Shown: piece after piece, positions 25,987 to 36,922 of the stretch
Layout of the letters: each line of letters opens with the position of its first letter
Position numbering within the stretch: position 1 is the first letter of the stretch
DNA from: an uncultured Paracoccaceae bacterium
GTDB lineage: Bacteria; Pseudomonadota; Alphaproteobacteria; Rhodobacterales; Rhodobacteraceae
Length of the DNA: 64,000 nt
Assembly (NCBI GenBank): GCA_938049225.1
Contig: CALICM010000038.1
Location: 1 to 64,000 of the forward strand
Direction: 5' to 3'
Program-made: the position numbers and the translations under genes
The notes under the pieces: model-generated
Told to the model about the DNA's origin: nothing
The model's database searches: none
What the model saw: the letters and a program-made list of their open reading frames with translations, nothing else

Positions 25987-26376
25987 TCAGGTCTGTTTCA
26001 CCTCGGCCCCTTCGCCATCCAGTTTTGGCACACTCAGCGTGGACCAGGTGTCATCGCGCGGTGGTGACGGCGGGGTGACGCATGATTTTTTGTGCATATT
26101 CACTTTGGCGATGAAATTGGCCGAAATCGGCGCGGTGACAAAGAGGAAAGCCATGATCAGCAGCTCATGCATCGATCCCTCGCCAAAGATGTGGGCATGT
26201 ATGATCGAGGCCAGCAAAAGCGCGCCCACCCCCATGGTCCCCACTTTGGTCGGCGCATGCAGCCGTGTCATCGCGTCGTTAAACTTCAGCAGGCCGATGG
26301 CGCCGGCAAGCGTGAAAATCGCCCCGATCAGCAGGCTAAGGGCGACGGCATAGGTGGCGATGATCTGGAGTGTCAT
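25987..26376 (-). CDS. mnhG: Mrp-type Na+/H+ antiporter subunit G
   Basis: This 129-residue subunit has three membrane helices. LSLLIGAIFTLAGAIGLLKF leads into a conserved TRLHAPTKVGTMGVGALLL block and a third helix near ELLIMAFLFVTAPISANFI. MnhG/PhaG is the last subunit of the multisubunit cation/proton antiporter that exports Na+ or K+ using the proton gradient. The C-terminal 35 residues are polar. Its start overlaps the stop of subunit F by four bases, and it ends the operon. Confidence 0.93.
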   Translation of the reverse strand: MTLQIIATYAVALSLLIGAIFTLAGAIGLLKFNDAMTRLHAPTKVGTMGVGALLLASIIHAHIFGEGSMHELLIMAFLFVTAPISANFIAKVNMHKKSCVTPPSPPRDDTWSTLSVPKLDGEGAEVKQT

Positions 26377-26660
26377 TCGATAATGTCCCCCCGCAGGACA
26401 AACCGCGCGTAGGCCACGGTCGAGACGAAGCCAAGCATCGCGATGATCAAGGCCACCTCGAAATAGATCTGGGTGCCTTGGTGGATCCCCAGCAGCACGA
26501 TCAAACCGATGGCGTTGACGACCATCGTGTCCAGGGCCAGGATCCGGTCACCCGTGTTGGGCCCGATCACCAATCGGATCATCGACATAATTTGCGCAAG
26601 TGCGACGACAACAAAGGCAATGATCAGGGCTGCGTTCATCAGATCGGTGGCGAGGCTCAT
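26373..26660 (-). CDS. mnhF: Mrp-type antiporter subunit F
   Basis: The 95-residue protein with three membrane helices carries the family core RLVIGPNTGDRILALDTMVV between helices 1 and 2. It overlaps subunit E upstream and subunit G downstream by four bases each, indicating coupled translation. A role in assembly or stability of the complex is known from homologues. Confidence 0.93.
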   Translation of the reverse strand: MSLATDLMNAALIIAFVVVALAQIMSMIRLVIGPNTGDRILALDTMVVNAIGLIVLLGIHQGTQIYFEVALIIAMLGFVSTVAYARFVLRGDIIE

Positions 26661-27157
26661 GCGAAAATCTCCTTCAGGCGACGCTCATAGCGCTGTTTGA
26701 TCTCGTCGCGCACCCCGTCCGGATTGCCGGTGTCCAGCGCATGCACCAACAAGCTGTGCCCCTCGTCCGACAGATCCGCCGAGACGGTGCCAGGCGTCAG
26801 CGTGATGGTCCCCGCCAGGATGGTGATCGCCTCGGGCTGGCGCAGGTCCAGTGGCACGACGACCCAAGCCGAGCGCAGCTGTGAATTTGGGCGGGTCAGC
26901 ACGATCCAGGCGACATGCACATTGGCGACAATGATGTCCCACATCACGATGAGGCTATAGGTGATCATCCGCCACAGACGAAAGCCCCGCGGGGTATCGG
27001 GCCACCAGGCGGCGGTCCCCCAAGGGATGATCACCCCCAGGATCAAGCCGAAGACCACCATCCCGGCCGAGACGGTATTTTGCAGCAAGACCCAGACCAC
27101 GGCGAGCAAAAGCGTCAACAGCGGGTGGGGCAGCAGCCAGCGGAATGCTTTGATCAT
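26657..27157 (-). CDS. mnhE: Mrp-type antiporter subunit E
   Basis: The 166-residue subunit has two N-terminal membrane helices (LLTLLLAVVWVLLQNTVSAG and MVVFGLILGVIIPWG) and a cytoplasmic domain. The latter holds ITLTPGTVSADLSDEGHSLL, the block conserved in MnhE/PhaE. It begins one base after the subunit D stop codon, within the compact A-to-G operon on the minus strand. Confidence 0.93.
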   Translation of the reverse strand: MIKAFRWLLPHPLLTLLLAVVWVLLQNTVSAGMVVFGLILGVIIPWGTAAWWPDTPRGFRLWRMITYSLIVMWDIIVANVHVAWIVLTRPNSQLRSAWVVVPLDLRQPEAITILAGTITLTPGTVSADLSDEGHSLLVHALDTGNPDGVRDEIKQRYERRLKEIFA

Positions 27158-27158
27158 G

Positions 27159-28700
27159 TCAATGCGCCTCCTTCGGGGTGCTCATCTTGCCAGGCGTGTC
27201 CAGAACGGTCGAGATATAAGGTGTGGGCGCGAAAAGCTGCGCGGACATGGCCGTCATATAGGCGTGGACCGGCCCGGCAAAGACGGTATGCGCGACCAGC
27301 AGAGCCAGCAGCCCGCTCACGGCGACAAAGGACAATGTCGCAGGCGCGGGAGGTGTCGGCGCATCAGCCGGCGGCGCAAGGCTTTGGGCGCGCCAAAACA
27401 GCGTGCTGCCCGCCCGTGCAAACCCCACAACACTAACCAGACTGGCGCCAAGGATAATCGCCCAGGTCCAAACCACCAGCGGTATCGGAAAGGCGGCATC
27501 CATGATCAGCAGCTTGCCGACAAAGCCCGACAGCGGCGGCAGACCGGTCATGGCAATGGCCGCCATGAAGAACAGGGCAGCGGTTAGAGCCGCACCTGCG
27601 ATGGGCGGTGCCGCTGTGAATTCGAGGGTCGCGCGGCTGCTGCGTACCAGATCGACGATCAGAAATAGAGCCGCTGCTGCCAGTGTGGAGTGAACGATAT
27701 AGTAAAGCGCTGCCGCGATGCTATTCGGGGTGAACATCGCGATGGCCACCATCACCATCCCCATTGAGCCTATGACCGAAAAGGCCACAAGCCGGTCCAG
27801 GTGTTTGGCGGCCAACACACCCGCCGCACCGATCGCCACGGTGATCAAGGCGGCGGGCAGCAGCCACAAATCGTGCAGACCGGTGGTCACTTCAAGCTGC
27901 GGCGGGAAGATCATCGTATAGACGCGAATGATGGCATAGGCGCCGACCTTGGTCATGATCGCAAAAAGGGCCGCGACCGGGCCGGGTGCCTCAGCATAGC
28001 TGGACGGCAGCCAGAAGTGCAGCGGGACGATGGCGGCTTTGATCGCGAACACCAACAGCAGCAGCACTGCGGCGATACGGATCCCGACGCTGGCACTCGG
28101 GTCGATTAGCTGTGCCCGTTGCGCCAGATCCGCCATGTTAAGTGTGCCTGTCTCGGCATAGATCGCCCCAAGGGCAAACAGGAACAGGGTCGAGCCCAGC
28201 AAGTTGAACAGCACATATTGCACGCCCGCGCGCAGACGTTTGTTGCCGCCAGCGTGGATCATCAGGCCGTAGGAGGCGATCAGCAGAACCTCGAAGAACA
28301 CGAACAGATTGAACAGATCGCCGGTCAGAAAGGCGCCCATGATCCCCATCAGTTGAAACTGATAGAGCGCGTGGAAATGCCGCCCGCGACTGTCCCAGCC
28401 CGAGCCTATGGCATAAAGCAGCACCAACAGCGCCAGCACGGCGGTCAGCAGGACCATCAGCGTCGACAGCCGATCACCGACCAGCACGATGCCAAAGGGC
28501 GCGGCCCAATCCCCCAGTTGGTACAGGGTAACGGTGCCGTCCGATGCTTGCCAAGCCAGACCCGCCGCCACCGCGACAAGGGCCGCGACGCCCGTGATCG
28601 AGAACACCCGCTGGATGCCAAGGTGATGGCGCGCCGCAAGCACGATAAAGGGGGCCAAGATCGCCGGAAGGACAACGGGGGCGATGATCCAATGGGTCAT
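27159..28700 (-). CDS. mnhD: Mrp-type antiporter subunit D
   Basis: This 513-residue, about 14-helix protein is homologous to the proton-pumping NuoM/NuoN subunits of complex I. The segment AIKAAIVPLHFWLPSSYAEA near residue 230 holds the conserved Lys and the loop typical of antiporter-like subunits, preceded by FNLFVFFEVLLIASYGLM with the conserved Glu. It is one of the two ion-translocating subunits, with MnhA. It overlaps subunit C by four bases. Confidence 0.95.
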   Translation of the reverse strand: MTHWIIAPVVLPAILAPFIVLAARHHLGIQRVFSITGVAALVAVAAGLAWQASDGTVTLYQLGDWAAPFGIVLVGDRLSTLMVLLTAVLALLVLLYAIGSGWDSRGRHFHALYQFQLMGIMGAFLTGDLFNLFVFFEVLLIASYGLMIHAGGNKRLRAGVQYVLFNLLGSTLFLFALGAIYAETGTLNMADLAQRAQLIDPSASVGIRIAAVLLLLVFAIKAAIVPLHFWLPSSYAEAPGPVAALFAIMTKVGAYAIIRVYTMIFPPQLEVTTGLHDLWLLPAALITVAIGAAGVLAAKHLDRLVAFSVIGSMGMVMVAIAMFTPNSIAAALYYIVHSTLAAAALFLIVDLVRSSRATLEFTAAPPIAGAALTAALFFMAAIAMTGLPPLSGFVGKLLIMDAAFPIPLVVWTWAIILGASLVSVVGFARAGSTLFWRAQSLAPPADAPTPPAPATLSFVAVSGLLALLVAHTVFAGPVHAYMTAMSAQLFAPTPYISTVLDTPGKMSTPKEAH

Positions 28701-29053
28701 GTCGCGTCCTCGCCCCTTGGATCCGACGGCGCGGCCAGATCATCCACATGATCGTCGTCCGAGCCCAGATAGGCGCCAAGGCCGATCATCACGACAACGG
28801 CGGTCATCCCGAACGAGATCACAATCGCGGTCAGCACCAGCGCCTGGGGCAGGGGATCGGTGTAGCTGGCAACCCCATCGCGCAAAATGGGCGGCGAGCC
28901 GATGGTCAGCCGCCCCGAGGCAAAGAGAAACACGTTAACCGCATACGTCAGCATCGAGATGCCCAGGATCACCGGAAAGGTCCGCAGGCGCAGGGTCAGA
29001 TACAGGCCCACGGCGGTCAGGATGCCGATGGCTGAGGCGACAAGCAGTTCCAT
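28697..29053 (-). CDS. mnhC: Mrp-type antiporter subunit C
   Basis: The 118-residue NuoK-like subunit has three membrane helices. SMLTYAVNVFLFASGRL and DPLPQALVLTAIVISFG are the family core. The tail is acidic (GSDDDHVDDLAAPSDPRGED). The frame is open upstream to 29164, but the ATG at 29053 starts the NuoK-like sequence MELLVASAIGILTAVGLYL and lies one base after the subunit A stop. Confidence 0.94.
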   Translation of the reverse strand: MELLVASAIGILTAVGLYLTLRLRTFPVILGISMLTYAVNVFLFASGRLTIGSPPILRDGVASYTDPLPQALVLTAIVISFGMTAVVVMIGLGAYLGSDDDHVDDLAAPSDPRGEDAT

Positions 29054-29054
29054 G

Positions 29055-31919
29055 TCACGCCCCCCCTTTCGCAGTGGACCGATCATCGCGCGACGGGTCG
29101 ATGTCCATCGGATGCTCGCTTGGTTCCATATCGCTACGGCGGGCCAGGCGCGAGAAGCTTTCAAGCGACAGCATGACCGCGCCCACGACGGTCAGGAAAA
29201 CGCCCAGGTCAAACGCCATCGCGGTCGCGAGTTCGAATTTCTCAAACGGCGGGATCCGCACATATTCGAAATACGAGGTCAAAAACGGTTTGCCCGCGAA
29301 CCAAGATCCGATGCCGGTCAGCCCCGCCACCAACACGCCGGTGCCGATCACCCCATGATACGGATAGCGCAGCCGGGCCGAGGCCCAAGTGAACCCGCTG
29401 GCCATATACTGCATCACCACGGCGATCGAAACGACCAGACCGGCGATAAACCCACCGCCCGGCTCGTTATGGCCGCGCAGGAAGATATAGAAGCCCACCA
29501 TCAGCACAACGGGCATGATCACCCGGGTTAGTACAACCATCATCATCGGATGCATGTCGCCCGCATGTGGCTGATCCGGCAACCGATTGAGCAGGCGCGC
29601 GCGCACCGGACCGGACAGCAATGTCTCGGTCAGCGCATAGATCAGCAGGGCAGCGATGCCGAGGACGATGATCTCGCCATAGGTGTCGAAACCCCGGAAA
29701 TCGACCAGGATCACATTGACCACATTCGTGCCGCCGCCGCCTTTATAAGAGTTGGCCAAGTGAAATCCGGAAATGGGCGTGGTGACGCTTTCGCGCAAAA
29801 GGTAGTGAAACGACAATGCCATCGCGGCCAGGCCACCGGCCAAAGCAACGGCCGCGTCGCGGGTGCGGCGCAGTACCGTGCTCTCGATCGGGGTGCGTTT
29901 GGGCAGGAAGTTCAACGCGAGTAGCAGCAGTATTATGGTAACCACCTCGACCGTGATTTGCGTCATCGCCAGATCCGGCGCGCTGAGGAAGACAAACCCG
30001 ACCGAGACCATCAGACCAACGATCCCAATCAAGATCAGCGACAGCAGTCGATTGCGGTGGAAAATCACCAAGCCAATACTGGCCGCCGTCAGCATAAGCC
30101 AGCCCGCGATCGGCACCGGCCCCGCAGGCTGCATCGCACGGGTTGCGGCCCCCACACTGCCAGTGGTCCATGCGTGATAGCCCGCGGCGAGGACGGTGAT
30201 CGCCATGATGAGGGCATAGCGCGTAAAGGCACCGTTGTGCGCTCCATGGACAACGCGACGCGAGAGGGCCACAGCACTGTCAATGACAGCGTCGAAAATC
30301 GTCTTGGCCTCGGGGCGCCGGGTGTTTTCCCAAAGTTTCAGCGCCGGTCCGAAGATCGCCAGCAACGCGATCCCGCCACCGATGGCGATCATCGACAGAT
30401 AAAGCGCGGGCACCAATCCATGCCAGATTTTAAGATACGCTTTGGGCATCTCGGCCGCGCCGCCCAGGACGGCCGCTGTGACCATCTTGACCAGCGGCTC
30501 GGCCAGGAAGGGGGCGACACCGATGACCACGACGGGCACCACCAAAAGGGCAGGGGGCAGCCACAGGCCCGCGCCCGGATCATGCGGCTTTGCGGGGTAA
30601 TCGCTGCGTACTGGCCCCAGGAAGACATGACCGATCAGGCGGAAGGAATAGGCAGCTGAGAAGAGCGAGCCGAATGTGGCCAGGGCTGGCACCAGCCAAG
30701 GGGTGTTGAAAAGGACGGTGTGCGTGGCCTCCTCCAGCATCATTTCCTTGGACAGAAAGCCGTTCAATAGGGGGATACCCGCCATCGACAGGGCTGCCAG
30801 TGTCGCGATCCCAAAGGTGATTGGCATCAGGTGCCGCAGGCCTCCAAGCCTGCGAATGTCGCGGGTGTGCGCCTCGTGATCGATGATGCCGGCGGACATA
30901 AAAAGTGCGGCTTTGAATGTGGCATGGTTCAGGATATGGAACACCGCCGCCATCGCGCCAAAGGCCGTCCCGGTGCCCAAAAGCATGGTGATCAGCCCCA
31001 GATGGCTGACCGTCGAAAAGGCCAGCAGCGCCTTAAGGTCATGCTTGAACAGCGCGATCACGGCGCCCAGGACCATCGTGGTCAAGCCCGCCGTTGTCAC
31101 GATCACGAACCATTCGGGCGTGCCCGACAGCACAGGCCACATCCGCGCCATCAGGAAAATTCCCGCTTTGACCATCGTGGCCGAGTGCAGATAGGCCGAG
31201 ACAGGCGTGGGCGCGGCCATCGCATGGGGCAACCAGAAATGGAACGGGAATTGCGCGGATTTGGTGAAGCAGCCCAGCAAGATCAAGATCAGGGCGGGGA
31301 CATAGAGCGGCGAGGCTTGGATCAGCGCGCGGTTCTGCAGGATCACGCTTAAGTCGTAGCTGCCCGCGATCTGGCCCAACAGCAGCATGCCGCCAATCAT
31401 CGCCAAACCGCCCATTCCAGTCACGGCCAATGCCATACGCGCGCCCTGCCGCCCCTCGGGCAGGTGTTTCCAATAGCCGATCAGCAGGAAGGACGATAGC
31501 GAAGTGAGTTCCCAGAACACCAGCAATAGCAAGATGTTGTCACTCAGGACTATCCCCACCATCGCGCCCTGGAATAGCAGCAGATAGGTAAAGAACTCGC
31601 CCATATTGTCCTCGCGCGCGAGGTAAAACCGCGCGTATGCGATGATCAATAGTCCGATCCCAAGGATGAGGCCCGCGAAAAAGAGGCCCAGGCCGTCCAG
31701 CATCAGCGTCACATTCAGACCCAACAGCGGCAGCCAATCGACCCGTGCGGTGACCAATTCGCCCGACATCACGGCCGGGACATTGGTCAAAAGACCGATC
31801 AGTGCTGCCAACGTGACGGTGAAGGTGACGCCCGCACAGGCCTGCCGCCCCGCGGAATTCATCAGGCCGGGTAAGAGCGCGCCAAGAAAGGGCAAGGCGA
31901 CGACAAGAAAGAGGGACAA
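29055..31919 (-). CDS. mnhA: Mrp-type antiporter fused subunits A and B
   Basis: At 954 residues this is the fused AB form seen in alphaproteobacteria. Residues up to about 740 form the NuoL-like subunit A (LVFWELTSLSSFLLIGYW, FTKSAQFPFHFWLPHAMAAP, and the MAGIPLLNGFLSKE loop). The last 170 residues form subunit B (HNEPGGGFIAGLVVSIAVVM). Together with MnhD it should carry Na+ and H+. The start is a TTG at 31919 with AGGAG six bases upstream. It is the first gene of the operon A(B)-C-D-E-F-G. Confidence 0.94.
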   Translation of the reverse strand: MSLFLVVALPFLGALLPGLMNSAGRQACAGVTFTVTLAALIGLLTNVPAVMSGELVTARVDWLPLLGLNVTLMLDGLGLFFAGLILGIGLLIIAYARFYLAREDNMGEFFTYLLLFQGAMVGIVLSDNILLLLVFWELTSLSSFLLIGYWKHLPEGRQGARMALAVTGMGGLAMIGGMLLLGQIAGSYDLSVILQNRALIQASPLYVPALILILLGCFTKSAQFPFHFWLPHAMAAPTPVSAYLHSATMVKAGIFLMARMWPVLSGTPEWFVIVTTAGLTTMVLGAVIALFKHDLKALLAFSTVSHLGLITMLLGTGTAFGAMAAVFHILNHATFKAALFMSAGIIDHEAHTRDIRRLGGLRHLMPITFGIATLAALSMAGIPLLNGFLSKEMMLEEATHTVLFNTPWLVPALATFGSLFSAAYSFRLIGHVFLGPVRSDYPAKPHDPGAGLWLPPALLVVPVVVIGVAPFLAEPLVKMVTAAVLGGAAEMPKAYLKIWHGLVPALYLSMIAIGGGIALLAIFGPALKLWENTRRPEAKTIFDAVIDSAVALSRRVVHGAHNGAFTRYALIMAITVLAAGYHAWTTGSVGAATRAMQPAGPVPIAGWLMLTAASIGLVIFHRNRLLSLILIGIVGLMVSVGFVFLSAPDLAMTQITVEVVTIILLLLALNFLPKRTPIESTVLRRTRDAAVALAGGLAAMALSFHYLLRESVTTPISGFHLANSYKGGGGTNVVNVILVDFRGFDTYGEIIVLGIAALLIYALTETLLSGPVRARLLNRLPDQPHAGDMHPMMMVVLTRVIMPVVLMVGFYIFLRGHNEPGGGFIAGLVVSIAVVMQYMASGFTWASARLRYPYHGVIGTGVLVAGLTGIGSWFAGKPFLTSYFEYVRIPPFEKFELATAMAFDLGVFLTVVGAVMLSLESFSRLARRSDMEPSEHPMDIDPSRDDRSTAKGGA

Positions 31920-32224
31920 GGGGGCTCCTGATCTGAAGGCCTAAGTTTCGTCCTATTTGTGGCAGTTTTAGCCTAAGCTCAAGAGAAACCGACAAAAACG
32001 GTCGTGAATCTTGGCCGCTTCCAGAACAAAACCTACGCGTCGCCTTTGAACAAAGAAAGAGGGCTGGTCGGCGTTCTGCGAAGTGCAGTCGCCTCGAAGT
32101 GCCTTGGTTTCGCTCACACCAGATCAAGACGTCGAATGCGATTTTGAGGTCGATGACCCCTGGGACACCAACGGAAAACGCGCCGTTTGAGAGTGAATCT
32201 CAAAAGCGATACGGGGAAAAGATG
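31920..32224. other. Intergenic region upstream of the antiporter operon
   Basis: This holds the promoter of the minus-strand mnh operon and the 3' side of katG. An inverted repeat TTTGAGA-GTGAA-TCTCAAA lies at 32186-32204. No further gene or RNA is evident. Confidence 0.5.
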
Positions 32225-32248
32225 TCCGGGCAGCAAGAACCGCCCGGA
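32225..32248 (-). terminator. Intrinsic terminator of katG
   Basis: On the minus strand TCCGGGC and GCCCGGA pair across a 10-nt loop, followed by CATCTTTTCCCC, nine bases beyond the katG stop codon. Confidence 0.65.
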
Positions 32249-32256
32249 CTTCAAAA

Positions 32257-34455
<2,199 letters not shown>

Positions 34456-34479
34456 TCAGCCCGAGCTTGACGCTCAATC

Positions 34480-34492
34480 TAGAACAGTTCTA
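34480..34492. promoter_or_regulatory. Palindromic site in the katG-oxyR intergenic region
   Basis: TAGAAC-A-GTTCTA is a perfect 6-1-6 palindrome 43 bp upstream of katG and 59 bp upstream of oxyR. LysR regulators typically bind such dyads in divergent promoters. The assignment to OxyR is inference from position. Confidence 0.5.
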
Positions 34493-34550
34493 ACGAATAC
34501 GCCTAATAAACTCCAATTGGATATTCAAAAGAATTTGATAAGCTGGGCAA

Positions 34551-35438
34551 ATGATCGGATTGACCCTGAAACAACTGCGTTATTTCGAGGCTTTGGCCCG
34601 GCATCAGCATTTCCGACGCGCGGCCGAAGCCTGCTCCATCTCGCAGCCCGCCCTCTCGCTTCAGATCAAGGAACTCGAGGGTATGTTCGGTGCGCCACTT
34701 GTCGAGCGCAGCACACGCCAAATCCGCCTGACCCCTGTCGGGGAGGGTTTGCTGCAAAAAGCGCGCCAAATCCTGTTGGCCGTGGAGGAGCTTGACGATC
34801 TTGTGCGCGCTTCAAAAGGGCCGCTGGCCGGTCGGCTTCGGCTTGGCGTTATACCCACCGTTGCGCCCTATTTTCTTCCAACCATCATCACGGCGCTGTC
34901 GCGCCGTTTCCCCGAATTGGACTTGAAACTGCGCGAGGCCATGACTCAGCCGTTAGTGGACGATCTGCTAGATGGCCGCCTTGACCTCGCGGTTGTGGCT
35001 CTGCCGGTTTCGGAGCGGGCACTAACGGAATTCGCACTGTTTGAAGAAGGCTTTCTGCTGGTTCGGCCGTCCAAGGATGCGGGCAAACCGGTTCCCACTG
35101 CCGAGAGGCTGCAGACGATGCGGCTGCTTTTGCTTGAGGAAGGGCATTGCTTTCGTGATCAAGCCTTGTCGTTTTGCCAATTCGGCGCGAACCAGCCCCG
35201 CCAATTGATGGAGGGGAGTTCACTGTCGACCCTGGTGCAGATGGTTGGTGCCGGCATGGGTGTCACGTTGATCCCGGAAATGGCGGTTGGTCTGGAAACA
35301 CGTTCGGCGAATGTGTCCGTCAGCCCGTTCCCACATCCCCGCCCATTGCGCACTATCGGTATGATTTGGAGAACGACGAACCCACTTTCCGATCAACTCA
35401 TGCAAATTGGCGCCATCATACGCGCCGTTGGACAGTAA
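34551..35438 (+). CDS. oxyR: Hydrogen-peroxide-sensing LysR regulator OxyR
   Basis: The 295-residue LysR-type activator has an N-terminal helix-turn-helix (FRRAAEACSISQPALSLQIK, residues 21-40) and a ligand-binding-fold sensor domain. Two cysteines nine residues apart, C200 in LLLEEGHCFRDQA and C209 in LSFCQ, match the OxyR disulfide pair that switches on peroxide exposure. It is divergent from katG across 113 bp, the classic arrangement for an OxyR-controlled catalase. Confidence 0.93.
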   Translation: MIGLTLKQLRYFEALARHQHFRRAAEACSISQPALSLQIKELEGMFGAPLVERSTRQIRLTPVGEGLLQKARQILLAVEELDDLVRASKGPLAGRLRLGVIPTVAPYFLPTIITALSRRFPELDLKLREAMTQPLVDDLLDGRLDLAVVALPVSERALTEFALFEEGFLLVRPSKDAGKPVPTAERLQTMRLLLLEEGHCFRDQALSFCQFGANQPRQLMEGSSLSTLVQMVGAGMGVTLIPEMAVGLETRSANVSVSPFPHPRPLRTIGMIWRTTNPLSDQLMQIGAIIRAVGQ

Positions 35439-35907
35439 ACGGGCGCCGGCACCGGAAAGTCCGACTGATACAGGCGTTCATGACCTGGAAAAGGGCAAAG
35501 ACTTTTCCCGAATCACCGTCATTGCCGCTGGCCCACCGCGGCGGCATGCATATCAGCCGAAAGATCTATCCAGATCGCGAGTGCCTCAGCCCTGCAGGGT
35601 TAGCACGCACCGCACCTCCCTTCATGGATCCCAGTCCGAAACCCTTATAGAACCTGAAAAGCTCATGCCCGCGGCCCTTCCAAAAAACTGACCGCCGCCC
35701 TTTGTTCTGTACTCAATTCCAGCGACCCCTTTTGGGGGACCCAAGGTGACCTACCGCCAAAGGGGTTCCCCGGCCGGGGCACCCCACCCGTCGGATTGTG
35801 GGGCACCCATAGATTCGTCATCCTTCATGTCAGGCCTGAACGCCATCAGGCGTTTGGACCGCCGGCCGGAAAGGCCATCCGATTAGCAGCCAGAAAGGAG
35901 TGTCGAA
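35439..35907. other. Intergenic region before the 11-gene accessory operon
   Basis: No recognisable gene. GC-rich palindromes lie at about 35726-35812 (CCCCTTTTGGGG and CCCCGGCCGGGG), plausibly ending oxyR transcription. A small AACGCC-ATCA-GGCGTT hairpin lies near 35839-35854. The promoter for the downstream operon should be here. AAAGGAG precedes the next ATG. Confidence 0.5.
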
Positions 35908-36894
35908 ATGGCTCTCTATGAGGAAGACATGTTCGACGATCTTGCCTACGACGAGGCGGAAGGCGCTGCGGACGCCTTCGGTGACGGCTTCGACGAATAC
36001 GACGAGTTCGACGAATACGACGAATTCGACGAGTATGACGAATTCGATGAATATGACGAAATGGACGCGATGTCCGCTTTCGATGAGTTCGACGAATACG
36101 ACGAGTTCGACGAGTCTGATGAATTCGATGAGTATGACGAATTCGATGACTATGATGAGTTCGACGAATTCGACAGCTATGAAGAAGATGCCATGGACAC
36201 CATGCTTGCCTATGCCCTTTCGGCAGAGGATGAGGATGAGTTTTTCGGCAAGCTGTTCCGAGGCATCAAGAAAGTCGCCAAGAAAGTCGGCCGGGCCGTT
36301 AAGAAAGCCGCGCCGATCATCGGCAAGGTGGCGCGCGTCGCGGGGCCAATCCTCTCAAAGATCCCGCACCCCTATGCTCAGATCGGCGCCAAGGCGGCGC
36401 GATTGCTGGGCCGTCTGCGCATGGAAGGCGCGAGCGAAGAGGAAGCGCTTGAGGCCTTTGCCGAACTGGCTGCGCGTGATCCGCGCGCCTTGCCTATCGT
36501 CGCAACCATCGGTGCGCGTACAATTCTGAAGAGCAAGGGTAAGCGGATGAGCTTGGCCGCACGCAAGAAGGCGGTAAAGGATGTCAAGGCTGCGGCCAAG
36601 ACACTGGTTCGCGCCAAAGGTCCGAAAGCCGTTCGGGCGCTGCCAAAGATCGTGCGGTCGTCCAAGAAGATGGCCGCGCGCAAAGGCACGCCGGCCCAAC
36701 TGCGTACCAAGGTCGTCAAGGCTGCTGCCAAGAAAGTCGCCCGCAGCCCTGCGCTTACCAGAAAGCTGGCCAAGCCCAAGATGAAGGCGATCGCAACCGT
36801 CAAGAAGGCGGGTGTTGCCAAGCGATCCACGGTGGCGGGCGGCAAAAGTTATGTGATCCCCGGCCCCGCCCGAATCACCATAACGGCTGCCTGA
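35908..36894 (+). CDS. Acidic-repeat protein with cationic amphipathic helix and Lys-rich tail, unknown
   Basis: The 328-residue protein has three parts. Residues 5-112 are extremely acidic, with a hexad repeat of the type EFDEYD from 26 to 92. Residues 113-152 turn abruptly cationic and amphipathic (LFRGIKKVAKKVGRAVKKAA, then PIIGKVARVAGPIL), resembling cecropin-like membrane-active peptides. Residues 167-207 form a helical block (EEALEAFAELAARDPRALPI), followed by about 100 Lys/Arg/Ala-rich residues. There is no signal peptide. It is the first gene of the operon, with a 28-bp gap to a putative metallopeptidase. The acidic part could mask the cationic part until cleavage. No family is known to me. 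Confidence 0.75.
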   Translation: MALYEEDMFDDLAYDEAEGAADAFGDGFDEYDEFDEYDEFDEYDEFDEYDEMDAMSAFDEFDEYDEFDESDEFDEYDEFDDYDEFDEFDSYEEDAMDTMLAYALSAEDEDEFFGKLFRGIKKVAKKVGRAVKKAAPIIGKVARVAGPILSKIPHPYAQIGAKAARLLGRLRMEGASEEEALEAFAELAARDPRALPIVATIGARTILKSKGKRMSLAARKKAVKDVKAAAKTLVRAKGPKAVRALPKIVRSSKKMAARKGTPAQLRTKVVKAAAKKVARSPALTRKLAKPKMKAIATVKKAGVAKRSTVAGGKSYVIPGPARITITAA

Positions 36895-36922
36895 GCGCTG
36901 TGTAGGAAGGGAAGGTCCGCCC

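Noticed and set aside
35980-36180. CRISPR array or simple DNA microsatellite in the GA-rich repeat
   Set aside because: The repeats are short in-frame hexads with varied codons and no spacers. They belong to a protein-coding repeat.
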